The notes beneath the pieces were generated by a model. That model ran no database searches. It was not told the DNA's origin and saw only the letters and a list, made by a program, of their open reading frames with translations. DNA of 64,000 nt from Omphalotus guepiniiformis (taxonomy: Eukaryota; Basidiomycota; Agaricomycetes; Agaricales; Omphalotaceae), in NCBI GenBank assembly GCA_028554645.1, contig JAQOOI010000062.1, positions 496,001-560,000 on the forward strand, written 5' to 3'. The translations under genes were made by a program, and so were the position numbers. This document shows positions 12,779 through 25,512 of this stretch, piece by piece. The stretch's first letter is position 1. The number at the start of each line of letters is the position of its first letter.

Positions 12779-13310
12779 GAAGAAGGGCACGAAAGACTGC
12801 AGGAGTCTTCGGACAACTTATGTGTGCTCTAGTTACGTGCAACATGTCTTAGATCGTATTTAAATTTTATAAATTCAAGTTGTCTGGTTCACGATTTGAG
12901 CGACGTTAGAACGACGCATAGTTCATTTCTGATGTGTACCATCGTTGTGTCAACGCAGTTAGTTTAAAAAACGCAAGTTCGCCGTCGGCCGTCTGAATGT
13001 GCGTGAGAAACTGTAGTGGTTTGCCGGCAAAGCGAGTACAAGGTTGTCCAATCACTCATCTTACAATTTGTGGTACTGAACGTGTTCAACGTTTAACGTT
13101 CAACATTTACACTGTGCCTGACATTGAGAATGCCCTGGCAAAGATTTTCTGATGCGATCGATATATCGCTCGACGGCAAACGATACGGGCTGCGCATCTG
13201 GAGACTGGAGTCGGTCCGTGCCGACCTGTTCCATAATGATCTAATTCACGCTCAGAATGACATACACCTCTCACGGGTTCATAGAAAACTCTTCTTACAC
13301 ACGAACCACC
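12779..13310. other. Intergenic, no gene seen
   Basis: 3' region of the peroxidase and upstream region of the M28 peptidase. No motif-bearing frame and no clear TATA box. Confidence 0.5.
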
Positions 13311-16300
13311 ATGTCGGACGAAAAGAATCGTCCAGCTTTCGGTGGTACTGGCACGCCTGACAAAGGTGATGGGATTCCTGCTCCCATTACCAGCAATAGC
13401 TCTGCGAGGAGCGGTCAAAGGAGTCGCGTTTTTCGATTTATCGCGATCTTTTTAGTGCTTGCAAGTGCACACTTCTTACTCAACGGGTTCTGGGAGGAAA
13501 GGAAGGGTGCCGGGTCTCTGTCGTCTTCGGAGATCTCAATTCAACACCACCACCATCACCACCACCATCATCACGGCAGACATCCGCTAGTGGGGAAAAC
13601 AGCAGAGAAATATTTCTTGTGAGTCTTGTGAACGTGTTTGCTCATTTTTAATGCTCAAATAACATTCGTTCGACAGGGAAGTACCCAACGAGGAAAGCTG
13701 CATCCAAGCTTCTCGTCATTACACCGCGAAACCACACCCTGCTGGTTCAGACGCCGATTTGCAGACGGCCAAAGACTTTCTTACTCTCCTACAGGAGGAG
13801 CTTGGTGTGAAAGCACCTTCGGAACCACCTATCTTCTCTGCTGGGTCTCGGGAATCTCGACATGCAACACTGGCCATTACTCGATCCCATGCTCCGTATG
13901 CTTGGATCGACACGTACTATCCGGTCATGAACACGCCTCTGGACCGGAACCTCCAAGCTTTGGATGATGAGGGAAACGTCATATGGGAAGCTGATCTCCA
14001 GGAACGCGCAGATGACAGGGATCCGGAGGCTGGTAAATATAGCGATGCTGTACCGACTTTCCATGGGCTTAGTTGTGGGGGAGACGTGAAAGGAAAGGTG
14101 TGTCGTATTGCGTTGTCTGCTTGACTGCGGCGATAGCTTACGGCAATCTCATAGCTCATCTACGCTAATTATGGGTCGATAGAGGTTTGTACCTACACTA
14201 AAATCATCTTAATGTACTCATGAATATCTGCCTTCTTGTAGGATTATGACAAGCTGGTTGAGAAGGGTGAGTAGTACAACAATGGAACGTTCAGCAAAAA
14301 TAACTGTCGACATAGGCGTTAACTTCACTGGCGCGATTGTTCTCGCACGCTATGGTGCCAACTTCCGCGGTTTGAAGGTGCGCAGCTTCTTACCATCTCC
14401 GTTCCTCAACGTTGAATTTTCGGCAGATCAAACGTGCGGAGGAGCTCGGTGCGGCTGGCGTTCTCATATACAGCGATCTTCGAGACGACGGCTATGTCAC
14501 AGAAGAGAATGGCTACAAGGCGTACGTCGAGCCGGGCTACAGTCAAGCATAAAGAAACATTGTTAACCTCTTTTTTCTTAGGTATCCTGATGGCCCTGCT
14601 CGAAACCCAAAGTCTGTTCAGCGCGGCAGTGTGCAATATCTTTCGTTGTACCCTGGAGATCCTACCACACCAGGCTATCCGGCATACGAGAACAGCACCC
14701 GTACTGAGGGCGCAAATATTCCTAAGATTCCTAGCCTGCCTATCTCATCAGAGAATGCTGCCAAGTTGTTGGAGCTTGTTAAGGGCGACTGGAATGGGAC
14801 TGTCCGATTGAATAATCAAGGTAGGTTTCGTGTTGTCTGTACCTTCAGTAAGTGCTCATATATGTGCAGTCGACGACAGGGTTATGCCTATATGGAACAC
14901 AATGGCGGTCATTCCTGGGTATATCAAGGACGAGATTGTGATGGTCGGTAACCATCGGGACGGTGCGTCGGTATCTCGATAGCAATATCGTCTTTCTTCT
15001 AACCTTTCTTTCAGCTTGGGTATGTATTTTTATATCTGACGAATGCCTGGAGCTCCAATATTCCTGCTTAGGTCATGGGCGCGACCGACCCTACCAGTGG
15101 CACCGCCTCACTCCATGAAACAATTCGAGGCTTTGGTCAATTGTTGCGCAAGGGCTGGAAGCCACTTCGAACGATTCTTATCGCGAGTTGGGATGCTGAG
15201 GAAGTACGTCATTGCTTCTTTTTGACACCATATCTATTAAAGCTATCCTCTTCAGTATGGTCTAATTGGCAGTACAGAATGGGGCGAGGACTTTTCAGAA
15301 TTCATAGACAAATATCTTGTCGCATATCTGAATTTGGGTGAGTAAGATTTTTCTTCCAGTGGAATATACTCTTATATCTGGATGTATGCTACTATCAGAC
15401 AGTTCCGTTTCTGGTTCTCGATTTAGCGCACAAGCTTCACCTTCGCTCGCTCATGTTGTCCAGCAAGCGGCGGTAGATGTCCCTCACCCGACGAAAGAAA
15501 ATCTTTCTCTTTGGGACGCTTCGAAGGACAGCGGGTCGTACTTTGGTGCTCGAGAAGATGGTGTGTCTGTCTTAGATGCCGAGGCCCATGAAGTCTTCAC
15601 TGCCCAGATGAATGCTGTGGATGAACTCGGTGTTGGCGTTCTGGGCTCGGGGAGTGACTACACTATCTTCTTGCAAAGGATAGGGGTATGTATTCGTATT
15701 TCATCCTGTTCGCATTGTTATATTAACTATGTCCTATCTTTGCTCTTGTCGTGTATCGTAGGTCGCAAGTATGAACAATGGATTTGGTCGTACATCTAGT
15801 GACGCTGCGTACCATTACCATTCGGTGTATGATTCGGAACGCTGGATGGAGACGTACGCTGACCCTGGGTTCTACCGCCACGTACGTTCATCCTTCCCTT
15901 CCGAGAATTCGATCTCATGGTCAGACCTTAGGTTGCCATTGCGAAATATCTTGGGCTCCTTACCATGCGCATTGCTAACCCGATCGTTCTGCCTATTAAC
16001 ACAACGCACTATGCCTATGAGCTTGAAAACTACTTGGACAAGGTGGAAGCTTTGGTATCCCCTCAATCTGCAGAAGTAGATTTGTCTGCTCTTCGCAGCT
16101 CTATACGCTCCCTCCAGGCTGCTAGTCTCGCTTTGGATTATGAAAAACTCGTCGCCGAACGCGAGCTGGTCAAAATTCTCAAGAAGTGGAAAAAGAAGGC
16201 CCAGCACCTGAGGAAGCTTCGTAAGAAAGCTAGGAAGGCGTGGTGCAAGTTCCAGAAGAAGGTTTTCGGGAAGAAATGCAAGAAGCCACATGAGGATCGT

Positions 16301-16860
16301 CATTTGGTCGACTCTGAGTATGAGGCAATTGTGTCTACCCCCCGAATGGCGTCGGGTGCCAAGCCTCGGGTGGGCAGATTACCAGCTTGGGCCCGTGAGC
16401 AAAACGAAACCAATGAAAGGGAGATGCTTCGCGGTTTAGCCATTCATACTGGAGTCAACCTCGACGTGCAAACAGTGGAGGAATATATCACAGATAGAGG
16501 ATGCGTTCGCGATTTGCCTAATCCCATTGGCGAATTTCGAGCTGCTGTACATAGGATTCGTGCGGTCAACCAGAAACTTGTTGCTTTTGAGCGAAGTTTC
16601 ATTTCCGAGGACGGCATCCCGGAAAGAGAATGGTATAAGCACTTGGCCGTTGCTCCTGGAAAGTGGCTAGGTAAGCCGTTCTCCGGCTCGCGTCTATCTG
16701 TGTGCGTGCTAATTCTGTATGATCATTAGGTTATGGCGCTACCACACTGCCGGCGTTGACGGAATCGATCACTATCGAGAAGAATTCAACGTTGGCTCAA
16801 TACGAAGCAGAGCGCCTGAAGACGCTCGTTGAGAAACTGGTTGATAAAATTCGTGTTTAA
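13311..16860 (+). CDS. M28 metallopeptidase, glutamate carboxypeptidase II / transferrin receptor-like
   Basis: A type II membrane zinc peptidase. Residues about 40-60 form a single transmembrane helix; the rest would face the vacuole lumen or cell exterior. A PA domain follows, then the M28 core. Zinc ligands and catalytic residues are visible: His and Asp in GNHRDAWV (near 14950), Asp in GATDPTSG (near 15082), the Glu pair in WDAEE (near 15194), Asp in GSGSDYT (near 15655) and His in YHYHSVYDS (near 15820). The C-terminus is the helical dimerisation domain. Two oddities: ten consecutive histidines just after the membrane helix (13545-13574), and a very Lys/Arg-rich stretch of about 40 residues (16180-16290) between the core and the dimerisation domain. 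The ATG at 13311 sits in a good ACCACC context; an in-frame ATG at 13257 would add 18 residues. Confidence 0.92.
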
Positions 16861-17333
16861 ATCGTGAAGAGAATGTATGATTTTTGAACTTTCTTTGGAA
16901 TGCATTGTATTTGCTACCTCGTACAAGGTTCAGACTAAGTGCTAGGTCGCTTCTGATTGACGATTACAGATGATCTGACCAGAGCCCCCTACAAAGAGTG
17001 GCATACATACATCTATACGCCTATAATGGGTATGTGTCACGTAAAACTCCTGTCCCTTGAGGTTCCACTTACCATGAATCAAAGCGTGTACGTAGATTAA
17101 AATCGATCTTGACGCCCTCTTTGCCTTACGCAAGTCTGTTCCGTATCGGGCAACAAATCAATTAATCACCTCTTACTGCGTTTGGTGGCTTGGTGGTCTT
17201 TGTTCCCTGAACTCTGTTTCCTTTCGGTACCCACGTGTGCGATAGTGGGTGCCAGAGTTTGTTCGTTTTACGAGAAGTAAACTAGGAAAATCAAGCTGCG
17301 ACGTCCAATCTCTTCCTCTTACCATCATCTAGA
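16861..17333. other. Intergenic, no gene seen
   Basis: Between the stop of the peptidase and the start of the helicase gene, both on the plus strand. It should hold the terminator of one and the promoter of the other; no clear element was recognised. Confidence 0.5.
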
Positions 17334-20300
17334 ATGTCTTCAACATCTAAACGACTCTGCAAATTCATTGACAAAGGCTGTCGAAAGGGAAGCAACTGCA
17401 CATTCTCTCATGAGCGCCACTCTCCGGCCGGTGCCAGCAGTTCTCCAAGTCGCGACCGGGGAAATCACTCTCCTCGTGGCACACCTCACACCTCTGCGGC
17501 TGGGCAGCGAGGCGAACGTGCACCAAGGGGAAACTGCGATTTTTATTGGTCCACAGGAGCTTGCGCTCGAGGATTTGGATGTACATTCAAGCATATTCAG
17601 AAACCTGGCGGTGGTGCGAGCGACCCAAGCGCTACAGGCGCCTCGGTCCATGACGAACGCAACATTCTTGATTTCTCCACCACCGAAGGGCTGGCGGATA
17701 TAAACGATATCGTGCAAGATTCTCAGCACAGACTCACTCCTAATGAGGCTCATAATGCCATCAAGCCGTACATCACCAATGATTATCGATTCCCTTCAAA
17801 TAATGAGCCCGCAACAATGACAGGATTTGCAAGGATTCTTGCAAGCGTTGATAGAAGGAATAGGTTATGGGTAAGTACCTTGCTCCTTCAAAGATACGCC
17901 TCTGATAACATTTCACTGAAGAACTCTGATCATGCGCAAGTATGGGGCAAATTCTACCGTCCACCTTATATGAATCACTGACCTCGTTGAAAGGCTTTTT
18001 TAGAGATGATTGTCCAGGTGTGCCACCTACTCTTTCGCTTTTCTCCACCTGTATGCTGAGACATGGCAGGGCAACGCTCTTGGTAGAATTCGAGAAGTTC
18101 TACAATTTCAGAAGGTCTCCGCTCAAAGTGGGATGGGGTTCACGGTTCTCTCCTTTCAACGGGGATACTTCCCTGTCCTTCAGGTATGCGTCTGAGCTAG
18201 CATCGGTATCCTGTCCGCTCCTGACCCCTCTGCTCCCTTCAGTTTTTTTCTTCCGACCTGATCTTGAGAACAACGCTGCACCACAATATCAAGTGTGTTA
18301 CTAGTGTCCTTTTCCATATTGTATTCTTCCTTACCTTCACATAGTGCCTTGTATACTGCCTTGAACAGCAGCTTTGAGAATGTATGCGATATCATCACGA
18401 TTTGCATGGAACAAATGATCTCTGCGCGTTCATGGAAGGATATCACGCCCGGGTTACCTCCGTCTCGTCAATCTAATTTGTCAGGCGTAGTGGTCTTTAC
18501 GACCCTTTCCACGCTACTTCTGCAGTAGGCTATGTTTCTCAGCCGATTGCTTATGGAGTCTCTTGCTCATGAGTGGATCAGATTTTTCCTCCGTTTCAAG
18601 AAAGCAATACACAATCACCCCAAGATCGCACCTTTAGTCGCTAATCTCGTGGCTTGGTTTGAAGCGTGGAATAAAGCGGTCTCTCTCGAACCCCCTACTT
18701 TCGACGATAGTATGGACCGTGGCGTGAGGGCACTTACCGTTGGCCAAATTCGCGATGGCGTCCTCCGTCTCCAAGAGGTCGTTGAGCGGGAGCACAATGC
18801 TGTTGAAGCCAAGAAGAAACCACCGAAGGTAGAAACCCTCAGTAAAGCAGACAAGGCGCAGGCGCTGTTGACCCGCCTGAGACAAAGTTATGATCCTCCC
18901 GGTCTCCTTCGTGAAGGAGGAATTGCTCGCCACGACAACGATGCCGTCAATATCTCTGACATTCGTATCATACCCACTCACAATGAATTACTCTGTGCTT
19001 CAGCCCCGTATCTTCCAATCAATTTAGCTGAGGCACCTCACCACTGTCCTCCTAGTTCGATGCAGCGGCACCTAGACATACAATTTCGTCTTTTGCGCGA
19101 AGATATGATGTAAGTCCCTTGTAATAAAAATGTAAAGGGGATACTCAAACTTATCTGCACTCATTCTGCAGAGCTTCGATACGGGAGGCTATATCTGTTC
19201 TCCAGTTGGATTTAGACAGCATTTACGGCCGGCCCCGTAATCTCAAGAAATTCCAGCCAACCCAGCTCGAACAGATTCTAGCAAAAAATGGCGGACTATA
19301 TCGCACGACGGGCCATAATTCGGTCATCTTTCACGTTTATACCGGCGTTGAGTTCTCCCCGCTGAAAGCAGAGGCTAAGGGGTTCACAGTCGGTTTGATT
19401 TTGGATTCACCTCCCGGAGATGCTCGAAATCAGAGTGCCAAGGCTAGACAGGACTTTTGGAAGCGTACCGGATCTAAGCGCCTTACCTCTGGTAGTCTTG
19501 TTGCTTTGCTTCTCATGCGTAACCGGAGCCTTAAAATCTATCTCGGATGCATCGCTTCCTCTAATACGGAGCTGGTCGATTCTTCAAAGGTATACGAAAA
19601 TCAGGTGGACGTTCGAGTCAAATTCTTTGACCCAGAGGTCGAGCTCAGTGCTCTGAGACGAGACCAAGCAACCGTCGACTCTTCTACCTTTGGCATCCTC
19701 ATCGACAATAACATAATGTTCGAATCAGTTCGGCCGTTTCTGGATACTCTTCAGACTGTAGAACCCACTTCTATTCCTTTCTCGCGCTACATTTCCAGGT
19801 CGGATGGATTGAATGCGATTGAACTTTTACCTCCCAAATATGCAACATCTCCATCCTTCATGTTTAAGCTGGACTGCTTAGCCAAATCGGGAGAGTACAT
19901 ACATTCTCTCGATGTTCGGGACCCCCTGTCAGTTCGTCGAGCCAGGATACAACTCAAATCTTCCAGCATTCTTGACGAAAGCCAGTGTGACGCAATGGTA
20001 GACACCTTGACAAGAGAAGTGGCACTGATTCAAGGGTATGTTCAATGATCATCTCATTGAGAAAACGTGTTTACTTCAAGTCACAGTCCTCCAGGTACTG
20101 GAAAGGTGAGATCACAATTGCTTATTCTCAACCTCCTCTGACACTGGAAAGAGTTTCTCCGGGAAAGAAATACTTCGAGTCTTATTTGCGAACAACATCA
20201 AGCCCGTCGTTTTGATTGCTTTCACGAATCACGCATTAGACCATATGCTTCTTTCCATCCTGGAAGCACAGATTACGACCAATTTTGTCAGAATTGGGTC

Positions 20301-23300
20301 CAGATCTACCGATCTTCGAATTTCGGAGTACACTCTTGATAAACTCGAGAAAATTGCGCCAGAGAAATCAAGTCTCAGCCGCTCAGTAGGTCGTGAATTT
20401 CACAACATGAAGAAACTGGAGGAGCAGATGGTGGAGATACTCGACTCAATTCAGATTCCCGAGATGACATGGAAGAAACTCGAGGAGTATTTGGGCGACT
20501 TTCATCGGGATCAGTTAGCATCATTCGTTGAACCCCCATTCTGGATCCAAACGCTCTTCAAACAAATGCACAGCAGTGGCAATGGCGATGACATTGATGA
20601 AGCAGACATTGGAGGTTGGCAAACTGTCACTCACAAGAAAAATAGGCGTGGGAATAGGCTAATTGCCGACACCATTTACGGGTTTTGGAAGGACGCTTGG
20701 GACATCGACTTCATTCGCCCCCCGGTTCAAATAAACCAGAATCAGGAACAAATCACGGCATACGATGTACGCATGGGGTCTTTCTTTGGAGGTCTCGGAT
20801 TCGGGGATCAACGACCCAACATACCAACCAGTCATCGGAAAACCTCAGATCTTCATTCTGTCGCGAATGTTTGGTCTTTGTCACCTCAAGAGAGACTTGC
20901 GCTAGCACAGGTCTGGGAGAACGATATACGGAGCATTGCGTATAATGCGTCCCTGGAGGAGTATAATAGCGTTCGGATGGAGTATGAAGAAGCTTGTAGA
21001 CGATATAACAATGTAAAGGATGAGGTAAGAGAGTCTTCCCTTTACTTTCCCATTCTGCTTACGCCTCTTTAGCGCCGCCGCCGACTTTTGTCCTCTGTCG
21101 ATCTCATCGGTTGTACTACCAATGGCGCCGCAAAGCTCACTTCTCTCATGACAGTGAGTGGATGACAACGAAGTTTCTTTTCTAATTTTTCCTATTGACC
21201 ACTATTCAAACAGACTGTTGCTCCCAAAGCCCTCATGGTCGAGGAAGCAGGTCAAGTTTTGGAAGCTCATATCATTGCATCGCTCGTTCCTTCTGGTCGG
21301 TGAAGTTGTCTACACCCTCTACCTGAATCATATTCAGAAATATTCTAGTTCAACACCTCATATGTATCGGAGACCCCCGGCAACTCCGCCCAACGCTTGC
21401 GAGTTATAGTTCGTCTTTGATATAACTACTACATCTCTGAAACTGACGTCCTCTCAAAGATTTATCCATGGATAGCGAACGAGGTCGAGAACTATACAAG
21501 TTCGACCGGTCTCTCATGGAACGATTATCTGACTCTGGTCTGCCCATGTCGCAAATCAACGTCCAGCGTCGTATGCGCCCAAGTATTTCAACTCACATCA
21601 GGTCTTTTTTCTTTCCTTTCGCTTGTGCTCCTCGAAGAGCTCATTAGCAGTGACATAGATCAATTCTTTATCCTAAATTGGAAGATCACGACAACGTCTT
21701 GCGATACCCTGCGGTTCAAGGAATGCAGAAAGACGTATTCTTCTTCACTCACACACATCAGGAAAGTGGTGGAGAGGAATCGTCTGTTTCAAAATCAAAT
21801 ATGTTTGAAGTGTGTGTTCAGAAAGTCATATCCTATTGTGTACTAATCTTCTCTGTCAAGGTCTCTATGATCGTAGATCTCGTCATGTACTTCTTGAAAC
21901 AGGAAGCTTATAGTGCACCTGGAGATATCGCGGTTTTGTGTGCATATCTGGGACAGCTCCAAAAGGTCAAAGCCGCGTTGAGAAATCTCAAGGTGACTGT
22001 TTCCCTGGACGAACGTGACGAAGAGCAATTGCTCAGACAAGGTATGGAAGACGACACAGTCGTTGAACAGGTTGACGTTGTGAAGCATGTGAGCCTCCAC
22101 ACCTACTACGTAGCCAACAGAGTAACAACGTCCTTTTTCAGGTGCGCCTAGGAACAGTCGACATATTCCAGGGAGAAGAAGCCAAAATTGTAATTGTCTC
22201 GCTAGTGCGAAACTCAGGGTCCTTCGAAGGCGCTGGAGCGCCAATCGGGTTCTTGAAGGTGAGGTGAAGTCACCAACCAGGACTATAGTATGAACTCACA
22301 GACTTCAGTCGGTCAATCGTATCAATGTGGCGCTCTCACGCGCAAAACATGGCTTGTATATTCTAGGAAATGCCTCAAATCTTCGTCAAAGCGAGACATG
22401 GCAAAGAATCATTGACGGAATGGAGGCTCTAGGCCAGATTGGTTATGGGTTTCCAATTGTCTGTCCTCGACATCCCGAGCAGGTACAACTCATCAGCAAG
22501 GCTGGCGAGCTGCCAGTCAAGGCACCTGAAGGTGAATATATCAATCTCATCCACTGAAATACTGACCATTGATGGCTAGGTGGCTGCCTGCTGAGTTGCA
22601 ACTACCGTATGGACTGTGGACACAATTGTCCTTCCGTGGTAGGGAGCAAGTTTCAGTTTTTCATTTCTCGATTGTCTGATTGCAATATTCAGTGTCACTC
22701 CGATCTAGACAAGCATAAGAGTATGAGGTGCCCTCTTCCTTGCCTCCGAACACCTTGTCCGCGATCGCATCCTTGCCCCTTGATTTGCTCTGATACCTGT
22801 GGACCATGCAAATTTCCAATGCACGACGTCAAGCTACCATGTGGTCATACCGCAGACGTTGTCCCTTGGTGGGAAACTATTTCCATCGCTTGAGAGCCTG
22901 CTTTAACTAACTCCGTTTGTGCAGTCACGAATACGATGATTTGAGGACAGTCAAATGTCAGGAAAAGGTTGAGAAATTGCTTCCACAATGTGAGCATTCA
23001 GCAACTATGGCGTGTTCCTTTCTTCCAGAAAACTTCAAATGCAAGAAGACATGCGGTGGTATCTTGGGCTGTTGCGGAAAAAACTGTCGAGCTTTCTGCT
23101 CAGATTGCCTGGCAGAGACACGGAAGGGCACAGCTGGCGATGTGGTACGCTTCATTCGGATCGAGCGCTCGGCTCACAAAGATCACTACTGCGAGCGTAC
23201 GTTGTACTGCCAGCATCTGTGTGGTGCGAAATGCTCTCAGCCTGAGGAACATGTTTGTACGACGTTCTGTAAACAAGACTGTCGCCAGCAATGTTCACAT

Positions 23301-25365
23301 CATAAATGCAAGAAACGATGTGGAGAAGACTGTGCACCGTGCATGGCACCCTGCGAATGGGTGTGCCCTCATTTGGCGTGCCCTGTTCTTTGTGGCTCTG
23401 TGCGTTTTTGTTTAAAATTTATGATATGCTGCTGATGCTGCATTAGATCTGTGCTCGCCTTCCATGCGACGTGGCATGCCCACAAACACTGAAATGTGGG
23501 CATAGATGTCCTTCAGGTACATCTATCCATTGAATCATTGACGTTGAGATGACCGTTCTTCCCCTTTTGATTAGTTTGTGGGGAAGATTGCTCGAAGCAA
23601 AAATGTGTCATTTGTCTTCCTGAGGAGGGGAAACAAGTAGTTGTCGATTTTCTACTCCAGCGCTCTTTGGCGGAGATTGATCTCGAGTCTGAGGAGATCA
23701 GCGAGCGCTTGATCACTCTGGACTGTGGACACCTGTTCACAGTCGAGACTCTGGACGGACATTGCCAAATGTCTGAATACTACGAAGTAGACCACTTTGG
23801 TCGTTATTTGCGCATGCGATCTCCTCCCATTGACTATCAAAAACCTCCTACTTGTCCTCAGTGTCGAAATCCAATAACCACACGGCGTTATGGGAGAGTC
23901 ACGAAGCGAGCCAACCTTGACATATTGGAGCAAAATGTCGCAAGCAATATGAGGAAGTCGCTGAATGATGTCAACCCAGCAATTCGAATTCTCAGTGGCC
24001 GTATTCCCAATTTAGAAGAGGACGCGAAGAAATTGCAGCACGACTCGTCAGAACCGTCATCTACACCACTTGATGATATAAAACAACGAAGAGAGGGGAA
24101 GTTTGGAACGGATAAGGAAGTTCTTGCACATGATTTGTTCACGACTAATGCCATGACACAATACCATGGCATTCAGGCTTCCGAAGCCAAGGCCTGGTTC
24201 GAACTTACTTCCAACTTCCATGCAGTTTACAAGAAACTTGCACGCGTGGCTAGTACACGCTCAGCTCATGTTCGTGCTTATGAGGCTGCCTTGTCCACAC
24301 TCTATTATCTCGAGCTATCTGAGCTTGCCTCAGGCGAGGCCACTGGTACCCTTCCCCCAGAGACCCAAGCTATGCATAACGTCAACAAGAAGATTGGCCA
24401 GCCTCCTCCTAAAGCTGACTGTCGATATCATCTCGAAGCGTTCCTGCTTTCGGTGGAACTCCGCTTCATGTTGGGACAGCTTGTACGGAGTCGGGTAGAC
24501 GGTCTTCCGCTCACGTCAAACGATGAAACGGTAATCAAGCATAGGAATATCTGGGTCTCTTTTGCCGAATTCATATATCAATCATGCGAAAAAGACTGTC
24601 GGAAGGCAATCAAGATCGCAGATATGTCTTCCTCCTCCCGAATGGCGGCGCGTTCATCTGCATTACTGATGTGCTCCGAGTTCGAGCGCTTCCGGTTTGA
24701 GATCATACAGCAGCGCACGGAGTGTTTCCGGCAAGGTAAAGCGGCGGAAGAAGGGTGGCAAGATGATTTAACGAACGAGATACGCTCAGCTCATGATGCT
24801 ATTGAAGTTGGCTTGAAAAGAGCAGAGCAAACGTACCTTCGCAGTCGGCCGATGAAAACATCTATACAAATCCGTGAGGAACGTCTATGGTTTCGCGATA
24901 ATTGCCGGAATAAGGTAGAGCGGTGCTTAGAAGAAATGAAAGCACTCGAACAACATGTCAGACAAGGGACTGTGTACCAAGCTGTCTCTCTGCAGGAGAT
25001 GGAGGAGATTGTAAAGGCCTTCGACTTCTCACATCGCGGGCACTTTTATAATTGCCCAAATGGTCATCCATTTGTGATCACAGAATGTGAGTAACATCAC
25101 TCCATTTGTATTCATATTTATTGATGAATGTATTATTCTAGTGTGGTGGTGCGATGCAAGCTAGTACCTGGTAAGATTGAACCGGTTCTACAGCTGGCAG
25201 ATGTTGATGTTTACCACACCTTACCATAGCCCAGAATGTGGAGCTCCAATAGGTGGCAGTAATCACAACCTCGATTCCTCTAATACTCGTGCAAGGGAGT
25301 TTGAGGAAATTGCATCGCGACAAGGGTCTCAAAGCAGCCCGTGGGCGTGGGCCGCTGGGGCATGA
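17334..25365 (+). CDS. ZNFX1-like SF1 helicase with CCCH, NFX1-type and RZ-type zinc fingers
   Basis: A very large multi-exon gene. Two CCCH fingers open the protein (first Cys near residues 8 and 64). An Armadillo-like region follows, then a UPF1-family SF1 helicase: motif I QGPPGTGK (restored across an intron, 20034-20104), motif Ia with FTNHALDH (near 20221), an EEAGQ box (near 21240), IGDPRQLRP (near 21370), the FQGEEAKIV motif (near 22166) and the ALSRAKHG motif (near 22333). A Cys/His-rich block of NFX1-type fingers spans about 22600-23620. The extreme C-terminus has CPNGHPFVITEC (near 25055), then a CPECGAPIGG box: an RZ-type finger as in ZNFX1 and RNF213. ZNFX1 in animals and Hrr1 in fission yeast work in small-RNA or heterochromatin pathways, so this probably does too. 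No frame break was found through about twenty exons; I checked the joins near 17870-18250 in detail. Confidence 0.93.
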
Positions 25366-25512
25366 AGCATCGTGCTTGTGTGTTGAAAATTATCAAACGG
25401 CTTGCAGGTTAGGCGCATCTGAGATGCTGAGGTATATAAGTGTACGGCTACAACAGAAGTTCTGCCTACCATGTAATACATACAGGATACATCATTTCTT
25501 GACTTACCAGGC

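Noticed and set aside
13545..13574. His run as a sign of vector or tag contamination
   Set aside because: It lies in a native exon with mixed CAC/CAT codons and introns on both sides of the exon.
22969..23415. 148-codon frame inside the helicase gene
   Set aside because: Alternative frame of the Cys-rich NFX1 exons; the in-frame reading has the regular Cys/His spacing.
24166..24498. 110-codon plus-strand frame
   Set aside because: Shadow of the 475-codon exon of the helicase gene.
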